This document shows positions 13,294 to 27,200 of a stretch of 64,000 nt of DNA, piece after piece. The notes beneath the pieces were generated by a model that did no database searches, had not been told where the DNA came from, and saw only the letters and a list, made by a program, of their open reading frames with translations. The position numbers and the translations under genes were made by a program. The first letter of the stretch is position 1. The number at the start of each line of letters is the position of its first letter. The DNA is taken from NCBI RefSeq assembly GCF_032854445.1, contig NC_088300.1:75261005-75325004 (forward strand), written 5' to 3'. The stretch comes from Liolophura sinensis. Taxonomy: Eukaryota; Mollusca; Polyplacophora; Chitonida; Chitonidae.

Positions 13294-13570
13294 GTCGGTT
13301 AGCGCGCTAGCGCAGCGTAATGACCCAGAAGCCTCTCACCAATGCGGTCGCTGTGAGTTCAAGTCCAGCTTATGCTGGATTCCTCTCCGGCCGTAAGTGG
13401 GAAGGTCTGTCAGCAACCTGCGGATGGTCTGTCAGCAACCTGCGGATGGTCGTGGGTTTCCCCCGGGCTCTGCCCGGTTTCCTCCCACCATAAGGCTGGC
13501 ATCTGTCGTATAAGTGAAATATTCTTGAGTACGGCGTAAAACACCAATCAAATAAATAAATAAATCAAAT
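13294..13570 (+). mobile_element. tRNA-derived SINE (family A), 277 bp, with 11-bp target-site duplication
   Basis: A tRNA-like 5' part with a B-box-like GAGTTCAAGTCC is followed by a conserved body (GGGTTTCCCCCGGGCTCTGC, then CCGGTTTCCTCCCACC) and the tail ATAAGTGAAATATTCTTGAG, ending in (AAAT)n. AAACTTCAAGC at 13283-13293 is repeated exactly at 13571-13581. A 22-bp segment (TCTGTCAGCAACCTGCGGATGG) is tandemly doubled inside. The body resembles the MetaSINE type from memory; that name is an inference. Confidence 0.88.
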
Positions 13571-13581
13571 AAACTTCAAGC

Positions 13582-14669
<1,088 letters not shown>

Positions 14670-15179
14670 ACATATATATTGCGATAGAGGTGCAAAGAAA
14701 AAATAAGTCCACATATGGTCCTTTCACTGACTGAATTTCTACACAGCGAGATTGAAGCATGTTTTGTCTAAATGATGCAGATCCATGGTGCGGTATATGC
14801 TTCTGCCTGTGCCTCAAGAGCTGTGTCTCGTGTTTGTCTACACGTCTGTCAGGCAAACTATTAAATATACCTTTCTCTGATATATCCACACATCACATTA
14901 AACAGTTGGGGTGAAATTCTGTATATGACTTTCTGGTTCCTACGTACAGGAGGACGTAACTGAAGCCTCTGTCGGTTGCACTTTGATCTCGCTACATTTG
15001 TCGAACAACGCCAATATTTCCAAAGATATCTACAAATTTTCTCCGATTGCCACGTTCGTATTGTTCTCCATTGCCATGTTCTTATTGTTCGCCACTGGAT
15101 GTTTAAGGCATCATCTTTCTGTTGTCAATTCTTTTTTGCCGAACAGTCACATTATTACTTTTTTTTGACTTTGGCATCG

Positions 15180-15800
15180 CCACGTCGCTTTTGTATGATG
15201 CCATTGTTTACCTAGGCGGTGCCATGTTTCCTTTGGCTAGTCTCACAGTTTACTTTAATGTCGCTACCTTACCTTCAGACGATACCATATTTCATCAAGA
15301 CATCGCCATTCTTCTTGTGGGTAGTCTCACAGTTTACCTTGGTATCACCACCTTGTTTTTTGGACGACGCCGTGTTTTACTACGGCATCACCATATTTCC
15401 TGTGGGTTAATCAGCTTGCAAGCTGTTCATATAATTTTACCGTCGCAATTTACTGTAGTGTCGCCACCTTGCCTTCAGATTATATCATGTTTCACCAAGA
15501 CGTCCATTAGCCGCGCATCTATTCATCATGGTACAGCCATCTAATATTAGGACAATGGGTTTCAAAACGGCGTTCCTATAGTTCCTCTGGATACCTTTAC
15601 ATTTCATCTTAGAACCACCATCTTATCTTCAGACGGTGCCGTGTTTCACCAAAACGTCCCCATACTTCCTCTGGGTACCTTCACATTCAATCTTGATACC
15701 GCCTCCTTACCTACCTATCGCCCCCTTACAGCATGTTTCATGAAGCCATCATCATACTTTCTTCAGGTATTTTCGCATTTGACCTTGACACGTTTGGATG
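15180..15800. repeat. Degenerate tandem repeat array
   Basis: Recurring phrases such as 'gtgggtagtctcacagtttac', 'tcaccaagacgtcc', 'cttcctctgggtacctt' and 'accgcctccttacc' recur roughly every 75-90 bases with many substitutions. The open frame at 15122-15544 is a by-product of this repeat and shows no protein family. Confidence 0.6.
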
Positions 15801-15899
15801 CCATGTTTGAGGAATGTTTCACCCAGATACCGTGGAATCTTGTCTTGGTACTGATTCCTATCCCCCTGGCGTTGTCACTCTCTGTTAGGCTTTAGCCGC

Positions 15900-17201
15900 A
15901 TCATCCTCACCAATTGTATCGCAAGATACTAAACAATTTTGCCCTATAGCAATACAACTATTACACATGAACGAGTGTTTTAGCTTCATGCTTTATTACA
16001 TTGGTCTTCTCGGCGACATCTTGTTCGAGCTAAAGGATTTGTTTTTGGAAAAACAAAATAAAAGGCAGACAGCTTTCAAATTGTTATGGATCCATTCTGT
16101 TGAAGCCTGCCAGAACCAACTACGCTGTACGTGCAGAATTCCACATATTTGATACAGTAATCTTGTTGATAGTCGGTTTGAAGTTTAACATCTGTTTGCA
16201 CAGTACAATGTGCCTAAATTGTGGGGAAAATGTGTGGTAATTTATTTACCTCGTTTACAAAAGATTGGGCATTAATGTCGCCCATAACAGTTTTCATGAC
16301 ACTATCCTGATTACATGCTGCATTACACTAACGATTTGACACCTGTTGTTAGGTAACGCAACAAGTGTAGACATGTGTTTATCTTTCGTTTCATAACCGC
16401 ATTACTATACATTACTAAGGCATTGTTTCACTCCTTAAAAGTGGGTACTAATGGAGAGGCACTGGTTTACATCGAAGGAAGTGTAAAGAACATCATATGC
16501 AGTTTTTCCGGAAGATCCCCATCGATTTAAGCTGGCTCCTGAATTAATTCACTGCAGTGTCATAAGCGGGGCTAGCGCCTCATTTGCCACAGTTTTTATC
16601 CCCGTGGCCCGCGTTGATCAAGTTTTAATAAAGTTGGTTGTGAGAGTGAAGTGCCACCCCTGAGCTAGGCTTATGAGTCTGTGGGTTATGACGAGCCAAA
16701 AGCGTTGATCGTCGATGATAGACATCTCAACCGTTTACACACAGCTCTACCTCGACAGTACGCAACCTCTCCCATGAGCACACGGAACACCATGCACCTT
16801 AAATCCTCTGGCAACTAACAGAGGTCAGTTCTATAAGATGTCAAAACTTTAATTTCTTTTTCTCAGTGGCGCAAGTAAGAAAACTTAGTACGGTATCGAC
16901 AATTGTTTTTTTTCTCGGAGGTGCAACTAACAAGACATCTTACATATGTTTTTCTGTTTTCATAAATGCACTTCATATTGACAACAAAAAAAACAACTAC
17001 TTAGAAATACGTGAAAAAGGCAAACCTATATAACCACATTTAAATTAATAATCCAGTAATTCTTCTCCAAAACACAAGATAAGGAGACGCCTTAAATTGT
17101 GCGTTTTGGGGAGATCCCTGGTTGAAAACCGAAAATTATTTTGAAACCCAACTCTAAAAGTAAATTTTCGGCTGTAAACATCCGTTAGTCGTATAATTAG
17201 A
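15900..17201. other. Intergenic DNA, nothing recognised
   Basis: No exon, RNA gene or clear repeat family supported. Confidence 0.35.
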
Positions 17202-17894
17202 ACTAGTCCATTCCAAGTACATCGAGGACAAAAATCTGTCTGTCCGACGTGTCAGGTGTTATAGGCCGGATCATCCAGAACAACGTTACCTATTATTCTC
17301 ACCAGATTGATTGGTCAAGGAGGCACGACAGTGGACTTAATAATGGAAGACATGGGATAAAACATTCAGTAGGTTCAGTAGTTGTATAAATTCTATAAGT
17401 TGTATAAGGCGGTTTCATTTTTATCCCTTGTATTTTTACATTGTTGAGGTATGCGTATTGTGGAGTGCAGTACCATTGACTATGGAATCGTGACAGATGA
17501 GTGACTTAATACCAAATCGCCTATATATGGACATAAGAGTCTGGGTGAGGAATTCCAAAATAAACTCAGCATCTGAGTTCATTATATCCCATGGGTATAC
17601 TAATTACTTCGAAAAAACCTGTTTCTCCTGTGTATGCGCCTTACCCTGATTATGCTTGATCAAGCGTAACGATCGCAGTCAGCAATCTCTCAACTTTGAA
17701 ATAAACTAGAACTACATGCAGTTTCACGATTTTCCAGAATTCTTTACACACCGTATTTGTCTTCTCTTTCGGTACTGATCAGATTCAGCCTGAATGATAT
17801 ATGTATATAAAACTTGTTATGTTCAGGGTCTATGCTGGAGACGTTCGTATCACGTACGTTGCACCAGTGATAAAGCCTAACTACTAGTATAGCA
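17202..17894 (+). repeat. Dispersed 693-bp repeat, copy 1
   Basis: It starts ACTAGTCCATTCCAAGTA and ends CTAGTATAGCA. The same sequence recurs in the same orientation at 34943-35637, differing by a two-base TA insertion and scattered substitutions. No coding signature. Here it continues directly into the inverted repeat around the AT tract, so both may be part of one larger element. Confidence 0.9.
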
Positions 17895-18000
17895 CGGAAA
17901 CCATCTCGCCTATGGAGTCGCTGGATGTTTGTGACGGTCAAGACCTATGTGTGGTCTTACTTTCAGCTGAAAACAGTACAGCTATCGTTTTAGGTTTAGA

Positions 18001-18090
<90 letters not shown>

Positions 18091-18393
18091 TGTTGTTTTG
18101 CCCCATGCTAATATCTAATGGGAGACAAACTAGAATCTGAGTAATAATGAACAGTGTAGTAATACTGATTGCTGGTAATAATTTGTGGATCGCTATATGC
18201 TCTAAACCTATAACGATAGCTGTACTGTTTTCAGCTGAAAGTAAGACCACACATAGATCTTGACCGTCACAAAAATCCAGCAACTCCATAGGCTAAATGG
18301 TTTCCGTGTTACACTAGTACTTAGGCTTTATCACTGGTGTAACGTACGTGATATAAACGTCTCCAGCATAGACACTGAACATAACAAGTTTTT
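17809..18393. repeat. Large inverted repeat (about 195-bp arms) around an AT tract
   Basis: The left arm 17809-18007 and right arm 18194-18393 are inverse copies with scattered mismatches. Shared landmarks are GTTATGTTCAG...CTATGCTGGAGACG, GTGACGGTCAAGA, GTGTGGTCTTACTTTCAGCT and GTTTAGAGCATA. The loop holds an (AT)n tract of about 86 bases plus about 105 bases of unique DNA. Similar peptide frames on opposite strands arise from the arms and are not genes. Confidence 0.9.
18003..18088. repeat. (AT)n microsatellite inside the inverted repeat
   Basis: Perfect AT run of 86 bases at the base of the loop. Confidence 0.97.
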
Positions 18394-18520
18394 AAACCCA
18401 TTGTACGACAAAACTTACTCCTAAAGATATGCCTTATAGCCAGATTAGCTGAGCACATGCGTGTTACATTTCAAAGCAATCGGGTAAAAGATTCTGGAAA
18501 AGAAGTCTCTTAAAGGACAA

Positions 18521-18671
18521 GTACATGGGAAGGTTTTCCAGCAACCTGTGGATGGCCGTGGGTTTCCCCCGAGTTCTGCCCGGTTTCCTCCGACCATAAT
18601 GCTGGCCGCCGTCGTATAAGTGAAATATTCTTGAGTACGGCGTAAAACACCCAATCAAATAAATAAATGAA
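18521..18671 (+). mobile_element. 5'-truncated SINE (family A) with 13-bp target-site duplication
   Basis: It carries the family A body (GGTTTCCCCCGAGTTCTGCC) and tail (GTATAAGTGAAATATTCTTG), then (AAAT)n. TCTTAAAGGACAA at 18508-18520 is repeated exactly at 18672-18684, so the truncated form inserted as such. Confidence 0.9.
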
Positions 18672-18684
18672 TCTTAAAGGACAA

Positions 18685-20036
18685 CGTGTGTAGAAGGTTT
18701 ACGAGTGTATAGCCCTAGCGATGTGATAATAAGCAATGTCAGTGAATGATTTGGAGTTTTCTAGAGAAAATACAAAAATCAATCTGCGAAATGAATAATC
18801 CGCGAGAGAACAATAGGCTTCTCAGCTTTCATCTTGGAAGTCTAATGAAATAAATTGACCTAGTTATTAGATGTAACCTGACAAATTGTTAAGAGAAAAG
18901 ACAATAAATGATATAACCTTACAGTATTTCTAGTAGAAAAAAGACCGGAACTACCAGAAGCAATTTGGTTTGAGGGCCTTGGTAACTTTTGACATCAACT
19001 TGCAGTCTGGAAATCTAAGTTGTCGCGTCACTTGTATCCGACATTCATATGGCTAAAAGACAAAACACTGACGTCATTGGAAACAACTGCGTTCTCTGGT
19101 TATAGACATAACACGCACTTGATTGGCTAAACTTAATACCATGGCGGCGCTTTCAATTTTCTGTGTTCTCGATTTTGCTTTGTTTGAAATGCGATACATC
19201 GGTTACGCAATACTAGTAACGCAAGAACATAAAGGTCTGTGCTTTTTAATCTTTATTTGGGATACCTTATCAGTGCATATATGCATTTGCTCTATTTGTG
19301 TTTTCTTTGAACCGTAAGGAGGCATTGTCCAGACATGGGCTATATGTGTAAGTATATACTCGACCAAGTCAGGGAGTAGGCCAACACGTATATACAGCAA
19401 AGGCGTTGTTGTTCAGTGTTCCTTAGCCAGTAGCTATTAATATATTTATAAGTTGCCGTTCCAGAAGCAAATGTCATTATTAGTCCATAAAGAGATTTTT
19501 TAAGCAGGGATGTTACCAAGTTGAAGCCATTGGCGGGCCATCTCGCTGCCGATTGTAGCCTCATCTCGGTTAATTACGCTCGGCCATCTCATTGGCCATG
19601 GTTCTCGTTGGCAACAAGGATTTGTCTTTTCGGACGACCCGCGGGTGATTCTGCCGGTAGTTCATTGGCGGTTTTCGACTTAATCACATTCTATGAAACT
19701 GATTTCAAAATAGGCTTCCAAATGACCCAGTTTTTTACCGAGTGACTTTCTTAATGGCAGCAAACTGGCCCTGTGTAAACCACTTTCAGCTTACGTCACC
19801 GAATCTAAATATGGCGCAGAACAAAACTTCGGAGAAAACATCCCCCAATTTAATCGAAGCGATAAGTCCTTTCTGTTTATTTTCACTAGACTTTATATTG
19901 GATCAAATAATACTTGTTCATAACCAACATAAATTGGAAGTATATTTCTAACTATTCCAACATGAATTGGAAGTATGTACAGTGGACATTTTCTGTACTT
20001 TCGATATATTAAGATGGCTTCCACCTGTCCCGGCTT
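18685..20036. other. Intergenic DNA, nothing recognised
   Basis: Only short open frames without family signature. The stretch 19500-19800 is somewhat more GC-rich, but no exon is supported. Confidence 0.35.
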
Positions 20037-20215
20037 TCCCGTATCTCACCTGTCTACACGATGAGATCGATCTCTGATGTTTTTTCTTCTCCCGTATCGC
20101 ACTTGTCTACACGTCAGGCCGATATATAATGGTTTCTCTCCCGCATCGTACCTGACTACACGTCAGACTGGTATATGATAGTTTCTCTCCCGTGTGTCAC
20201 TTGTATTTCACACCT
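20037..20215. repeat. Short degenerate tandem repeat, about 50 bp, 3-4 copies
   Basis: The phrase CTCCCGTATCGCACTTGTCT followed by ACACGTCAG recurs near 20037, 20092, 20140 and 20188 with substitutions. Confidence 0.7.
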
Positions 20216-22734
20216 CGTTGTCCTTACACCTTGTCTGAGATATCTTTCTCCCTGTGCCTTGCAGGGAGCCGGTCGTTGCAGACCCAGTAAGACCCTTGTC
20301 TTCCAATCGCCAGGAAACACGAGGTAAATGCCACTTATCTTCCACCAATATCTGTCCGTCACACGTGGCAAAGTTCAATAGTAACTTACCAAAGGTCGAT
20401 GGTTTACCCCTGGCACTCATGTTGCTTTAAAATCAGAAAAAGCGTGTTGAGGATATCGAAATTAATTCTTTCATTGGTTCATAATTTCGAATATTTCTCT
20501 TTAATGATATCGACCTGGTTTATCAGTGGACCAGTGAGAAGAGAACCAACGTAAAGGATCCACGGAAAACTAGCTTGAACACTCGAGGGCCTTGATATAC
20601 TTCAAACAGTCTAACAGTTGACCAGAGGACAGAGAAGTAGTGTGGAGAAGGTGTTAAAAAATCCACTCACGTCTGGAAATGCTCGAACTACCTTCTGGCT
20701 AAGGATCTACATAGGATAAAAATTAGCGAGCCATTCTTGTGACACGGCTTATGCAACAACATCAGTACCTCTTATTCCAGGATTCATATAAATCATGGAT
20801 TAATAGCTTGTAAAAAAAATACCATTGTTGGCGAGTATATACCTACCTAGAAATTACAAAGTCAAGCCACAGAAACGTACAAGGTCAAGGAAACTTCAAT
20901 GGATCATCATTCAACCTGTGAAATTCTGCTTTCCTAAATATCGTTGTTTTTAACCCTGTTAATTGCGAAGGCATGTAAAACCCAACAGATTATAGAGACA
21001 ACTCTGTCAGACGCCCAGCTGTGCCCCAATGTATGAACAGGCCTATGTCATGAATGTTGACTGCTTCTTCATTCTTCAAGTTGGTTTTAATACCTGAAAA
21101 CCCAGATGCAGAACAGTACTAAGTCCAATGGCCGGCGATGATACAAGACGTCTGTTTGCGAAGATAATCTGATATTTTTACAAATATTTATCGTTTTCAC
21201 TAGTTTTACATGTCTCACGATGTGGAACATATATGTCTATAGACCTAAAGCCTCAGTCCTTCATGAACCAATTAGCTTTTAATTAATCGGCTGCTAAGAG
21301 CCAGGGCACGGTTGAATGTCTGTATATTAATACCAGAACGCGTATAAATGCCCATGTCTTCAGTGAATACCCAACGTCTGGCGTGAACGCTGGATGCCCA
21401 GCGCGGTCTTATAGCCAGAACGGATGACGCAAACCGGGATAAAAAAAATCCGCGTGGCCCCGCAATCCAGCGAGATGCATGTTGGAGCCGGAGGCAGCGT
21501 GTGCATAAGGAGAGGGATCGTGGGAATAGTCAGTCAGCGCAAACACGCGGCTTACAGACAAATGGCCCCTCGTGTGGAGATCTGGTCAGCTTTGGCCAGC
21601 AACAGGAATAATGGCCAATGAGCCTTAATACTTCCCGCGGTTAACCCCCTCGTAGCTCGATACGTGCCCGGTAATCAATCGTTATGTCCCCTGCCCAGGG
21701 ATTCTTCCCTCTCTGACTGATTTGGGCCGTGTTAGTTTTATCCAGAACGTAGGCTTACGGTGGTCAATCCAGACTAACTGGCCGCTCAGCTGTTCCCAGG
21801 CCTGCAGACCGTTTATTAATATGGGTGTGACAATATCCCATGTAGGCTTTGAACCGTAGCCTTTCTTTGCCAAACAAACATAGCCAGTGTCCCTTATATT
21901 TATATTCGACCGTGCTGTAGACTCCTATTTCATTACTCTTATATTTCATGCCTTTGGCCGTATGGCTTTCTGTGGATGCTGAATTTGTGGCTGGAAAAAA
22001 GACAACCTTTGATGCTGTATTTTCTCTAATACAAGTTAAGATCTTTAAAAAAAATCTTTAATATTACGGTGGAGCATGCGTGTAGAAAGGCAGGAGGCCA
22101 GCTGCACTATTGTCCTTCGTGAGTCACCGCTCACATACTGGCAGAATTGCCGGTATGCAGCTCTGGAATTTAATCAGCCCCATATGCCCCATGCTGACAA
22201 CATCAATACGTGTATTACATGAACACCTAGTATCGTCTTCCTCATATGCCATCCATCAACTGATGGACTCTCATCAAATAATGAATGTAAAACAAGAAAT
22301 ATCCAGTTTTTATCCAATAACTTTATTTTAATGAAAGCGGTGAGCCAAGCCAGGTGGTGGAGACCTTAGCTAAGGTTTTCATGCCGATGGTGGCGTTAAT
22401 ATTATTGGTGTGGCTTATAGCAGAAGTCAGTGCCTTGCTGAGCCCAGAGGTTCAAATGTTCGTCCTTCAATCGCTATGACACACGAGGAGTTGGTTCAAC
22501 CCCAGTCTTGTGTAGCCTTTTGGTTTATACGTGCGTGTACTTCCGCTAGATATGACAAGCAGGTGATATAAATCTGCTACATGTACGTTTGAAAATAAAA
22601 GGGAGATAACTCTAAATGTACATCGACTGAAAGTGTCACATTCTATACTGTACATTTTGAAGGACTATTTCTGGTACAACTCCCTGGTGTCATATATTGG
22701 TAAACGTTCTACATTACTCAAAAAGACAGACACC
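20216..22734. other. Intergenic DNA, nothing recognised
   Basis: No supported gene or RNA. The segment 21300-21700 is relatively GC-rich, without recognisable coding content. Confidence 0.35.
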
Positions 22735-23725
22735 TGTAGAATAATAAGGCATAAGGGTCATTATAATGCCCCATCACACAGGTCCTTGTTATACAATGCC
22801 ACAGCATACTGATCTATACTGCTCTACTACTCTGCAATGCCCCCATCGCGCGGGCCTTTGTTCTACAATACCACGCCATACTGATCTATAGGGCCTACTC
22901 TGCAATGCCCTGTTACACGAACCCTTGTTCTACAATACCCCGCCATACTGAACTTTAGGGCCGACTCTACAATGGCCAGTCACACGGGCCCCTGTTTTAT
23001 ATTAGCGCGGCAGGCTGGTCTATAGGGCCTACTCTACAATGGCCAATCACACGGGCCCTTGTTCTGCAATACCGCGGCCTACTCATCTATAGGGACACAC
23101 AATGGCCAGTCACATGGGCCCTTGTTCTGCAATACCGCGGCATACTCATCTATATGACCTACTCTTCAATGCCCAGTCACACCGGCCCTTGTTCAACAGT
23201 ACCACGGCATACTGATCTATAAGGCCTACTCTCCCCATCACACAGGCTCTTGCTCTACAATACCGTGACATACTGATCTCTAGGGCCACACAATGGCCAG
23301 TCACACGGCTCTTATTCTACAATATAGCGACATGCATGACCTTTAAGGCTTACTCTATAATGCCTGGCCTCAAGGGCATTGTTCTGCAATGCCCCTGCAT
23401 ACTGATCTATAGCGCCTGTTCTACGATGCCCCACCACACAGGCTCTTGTTCTACAATACCGTGGCATACTGAGCTACTATCTACAATGCCGCACCACAGG
23501 GGCTCTTATTCTACAATACCGTGGAATACCGATACACAGGCCCTACTATACAATGCCCAGTCACACGGCCCTTGATCTGCAATACCGTGGTATACTGATC
23601 TACAGCGCCTACTCTAAGGTGGCCAGTCACGCGATCCTTGATCTGCAATACCGTAGTATACTGTTCTACAGCGCCTACTCTACAATGGCTAGTCACACGG
23701 GCCCTTGTTCTACAATACCGAATCT
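22735..23725. repeat. Degenerate satellite-like array, unit about 66 bp (block 1)
   Basis: Each unit resembles GGCCTACTCTACAATGGCCA, GTCACACGGGCCCTTGTTCT, ACAATACCGCGGCATACTGA, TCTATA in that order. About 15 copies with many substitutions and small indels. Open frames here come from the repeat. Confidence 0.9.
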
Positions 23726-23995
23726 ATATGTCGAAACAGACATTCGTATACCAGTCATTAACCAATAAGGACGTTCCGGGTAAATAGCCAATTCCCAAAA
23801 CGACGTTTAACACAAATTACCAAAGAGCTAAGAAAGTATATAAAGTACGATAATAGGACGGAATCATTCAAAAAGAAGCTGTCAACCGTTTTCAGTGATG
23901 TAGGAAAGTCGCAAGGTATGTTCCAGGCGACTGTGTGAAATCAGTATTCAAATCGTGTGCCATGACTAGAATATCAATTGTCGATAACAAAATAT
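23726..23995. other. Non-repetitive spacer within the satellite-like array
   Basis: About 270 bases of unrelated AT-rich DNA split the 66-bp array in two. No terminal repeats or target-site duplication were recognised. Confidence 0.6.
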
Positions 23996-24275
23996 GAGGC
24001 ATTCTGATCTACAGCGCCTACTCTACAATGGCCAGTCACGCGGGCCCTTGTTCTACAATACCGAGACATTCTGATATATAGGGCGTACTCTAGAATGCCC
24101 AGTCACACGGGCCCTTGTTCTACAATACCACGGCATACTGATTTATAGGGCCTAATCTGTAATACCTAATCACACGGGCCATTGTTCTATAGCACCGGAA
24201 TGTACCGATCTATAGGGGCCTTGCTTTGCAATGCTCGATCACATGGGCCTCTGTCCCAAAATACCCGATCATATT
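23996..24275. repeat. Degenerate satellite-like array, unit about 66 bp (block 2)
   Basis: Four further units of the same consensus as block 1, decaying toward the right end. Confidence 0.85.
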
Positions 24276-27200
24276 TTCTATAATTCTAAGTATCCAGTTA
24301 TAAGGGCTTAGGTTAATTCTGTGCCACTCTGCCAAATGTGTGTGAGAAATCTTCATTGAATTATGGCAGGTAATAATGTGGATTAAGCTCGGCGATACTT
24401 GGCCTTTAGGAGTATATCTTTGCTGTGTATGGTTCTTTGGAGTGCTGCACGATATGCTATGCTAAATTAAACAACATGGGCCATAAGATATTTGCAGCCA
24501 TGCACATTGACAAGGGGTTGCCCATAAGAACTACGCAGATGTGGGTGTAGTGAGCAAACTGAAACTGTATTTCCATATGCAACCGGAAGAGCGATCAAGA
24601 ACGAACAAGTAAACTGGATTTTAAAACACACAGTAAAGATACGTTTTCTTATATTCCTTTGGAAGAGAATGTTCTAATTATGTTGTTTGAAGCAGAATCA
24701 AGTCTAATATCAACTGTTGTTCTTTTCGCTTTCGAGCTACTGTGTGTTATAAAGATGATTATGAATGGTAACTTTCCAACTATTTATTGTGTTTTGTTAC
24801 AGTGCAGTTGCTGGTTGGGAAATCCTGGACGTTTCGTGGTAAGGCAACAATGGTTTCACGGATAGCATGCAGCTATTAAACGGCGGCATAGTTACGTCAC
24901 CGTCTGACCGCTTTCATTCGTCCACTGTAATAACAACTTCTCCATGCGTCTTTATGGTTACAGATGGTCGAAAAACATGAAACGGATCACTTGCAATCAC
25001 TTATCACATGTGACTTTTTTTACATTATGGGAATGGATCGTCAGATTCCCATCATGCATTGTGAATTAAACAGTGTCGTTTGCAATCGTTCGGGATGGAC
25101 GACTATACAAAAGAATGTGATGTTCAGCTGGTCTTGGTATGTTGATTTGTGTACTGTTCAGGTTTTGTAATGACTTCTTGGAAGCCCGCACACTGTTTAT
25201 GTCTCCGTATTCTGATGATTGTCCTTTTGGCGGTTATTATGACCATTAGGAATGACGTAAAGTAAGATGAAGTATAAAGTGTTTTCGTTTAAGATGGCCA
25301 ACTGCCACATTACAGGATAGTTCTCGCCTGTTTATTGTTCAAATACTGAATCTTGACCCGTTGCCCCATACCATCAATCAATCAATCAGTGAATTAATCA
25401 ATCATTCCACCCAGACAGACCTACCTTTATACGCTTGTGTGTCGCCATAAGAAGTTAACTGATTGGTGTTGACCTATTTTATATACATGCCACATATCCT
25501 GATCGTCTAGTTAGCCTCATTGTTCGACCAATCGACCTTGATAATCCAGCTTCCTGGACAATTGTTTGCCAGGCCCGCTAGTTTTACTTATCTCAGGAGC
25601 GTCTGTATCTATCTCTGACAGTGAGGCGCCAGCAGTTCCCCGGGTCCCTCCTTCCACTTCAGTCAGCTCGCCAGGACGCGTTTGGGTATCCCTGCTAAAC
25701 TGACACGTATCGATTATTCTTGAACTGGGGAAAAGTTCACTATAGAACAGCTTTAAAAAAACAGCGAAGGAATCTGGCGAACGATCGGTAACCATTTAAC
25801 AGATACTGCTCTAACCGGCTGGATATTCATTAAAGCCCACTTGTCAGCGGCGAATATCAGTAGGGAAACCGTGGTCTTGTCGGACATCTAGCCTTGCTCG
25901 GGTCAATTAACTGGGGACAAATGGACAACAATCACAGCCGTATGAAAAACTGTTCCCTGGAGGAAGACAGGGAGGAAGTAAGAGCGGTGGTGATAAGATG
26001 GTATATACAATCCCCCCAGAACAGAACTGATAGCCGGCCCAAGCGTCGCGAACACGCATGAAAGCCATTGCATGTGTTACAACATTGTCTAACTATGAAT
26101 TCATGCCGACCTGTTAATCCATGCTTTTCAAGTAGAAAAGATTTTGAAACCTGTAAGCACTGCGTTCGTGCAGTATATGGTTTTAGTTAACATTATACAT
26201 TTGCATGAAAAAAAGCTCTACCAATGCTATACGAGTTGGCTGCTTCAAATACACTTTTCACTCAAAAAGCTACAAGAACTCTTGACAAAAATTGAATGGT
26301 TGGAATATTTACATGCTCTGTTTGTGGCTCGAGAATTGATGGTATAGTGGATCCTTGATTCTTCTTGCAACCAAGGTGTGGATGTGCTGCCATTTTTCCT
26401 TGATGCTGTCATGGGGCAATTTCTTGGAGGCATATTCCCTAGAACCGCTGCTATCATTTTGGACAGCTGACTGACAACATTTTTCAAACAACCATTATAG
26501 ATGTCTCTAAGGGAGTTAAACGAGTGGAAACCAAAGCATGATGTGAAAATACAGATGTCTAGGCACACTTGGTGATTATTTTGAAAACACAAGCGCAGAT
26601 GTACACGGTGCTAGTGGTTTTAGTGGGTGGGCTGAGAGGAAATCTCCACACAGAGAGATGTCGTCGTGTCAGTAAACGTGCACCTAGTGTTGTTCGAAAG
26701 AATCGTAATTTATTGATTATTATTTTCATCATTTCGAAAGAGTATTTGGAAATTTACGGGCGTAATCCATATATAGAATGTATACAACCATTTTTGGGTG
26801 CCAGTATTCTTGTCAGTAGCACTGGTTCAAGGCCTGTGTGGTTACTGGATTCGAACGCCTCTACCACGGGAACAGCTGACATCGATCACTCCCCAGGGAA
26901 GTAGCCAAACAGGGGTCGACTCGGAGAAATTCGCCTTCAAGCCACATAAGAAGTGCTTAAACATATCGAAATAAACAGGCAACATTCCATTAGTCTACTG
27001 TGTAAAATCAGTTTTTTTTCTGGTTCTACAATCATTGGTTAATTGCTCGGTTAAATAAAATGCTATGAGCCCTCTGGCAGAGTACCAGATGCGCACGGAT
27101 GAAATGTCCAGGGAAGAACGGTTAGCGGCTTTGTCATTTTTCATGATGCCAGAGAGGTTGAAGCAGGGGAGCACGCGAACTTCCCACTGTTCTGATGAAT

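Noticed and set aside
15122-15544. 140-codon + strand frame as a membrane protein
   Set aside because: It overlies a degenerate tandem repeat and continues in other frames with the same phrases.
17912-18289. Near-identical peptides (CDGQDLCVVLLSAENSTAIV) on opposite strands suggesting a conserved gene
   Set aside because: The similarity comes from the arms of a DNA inverted repeat, and the frames run into the AT tract.
26245-26904. Frames of 111-115 codons on both strands
   Set aside because: No recognisable domain, splice context or codon pattern.
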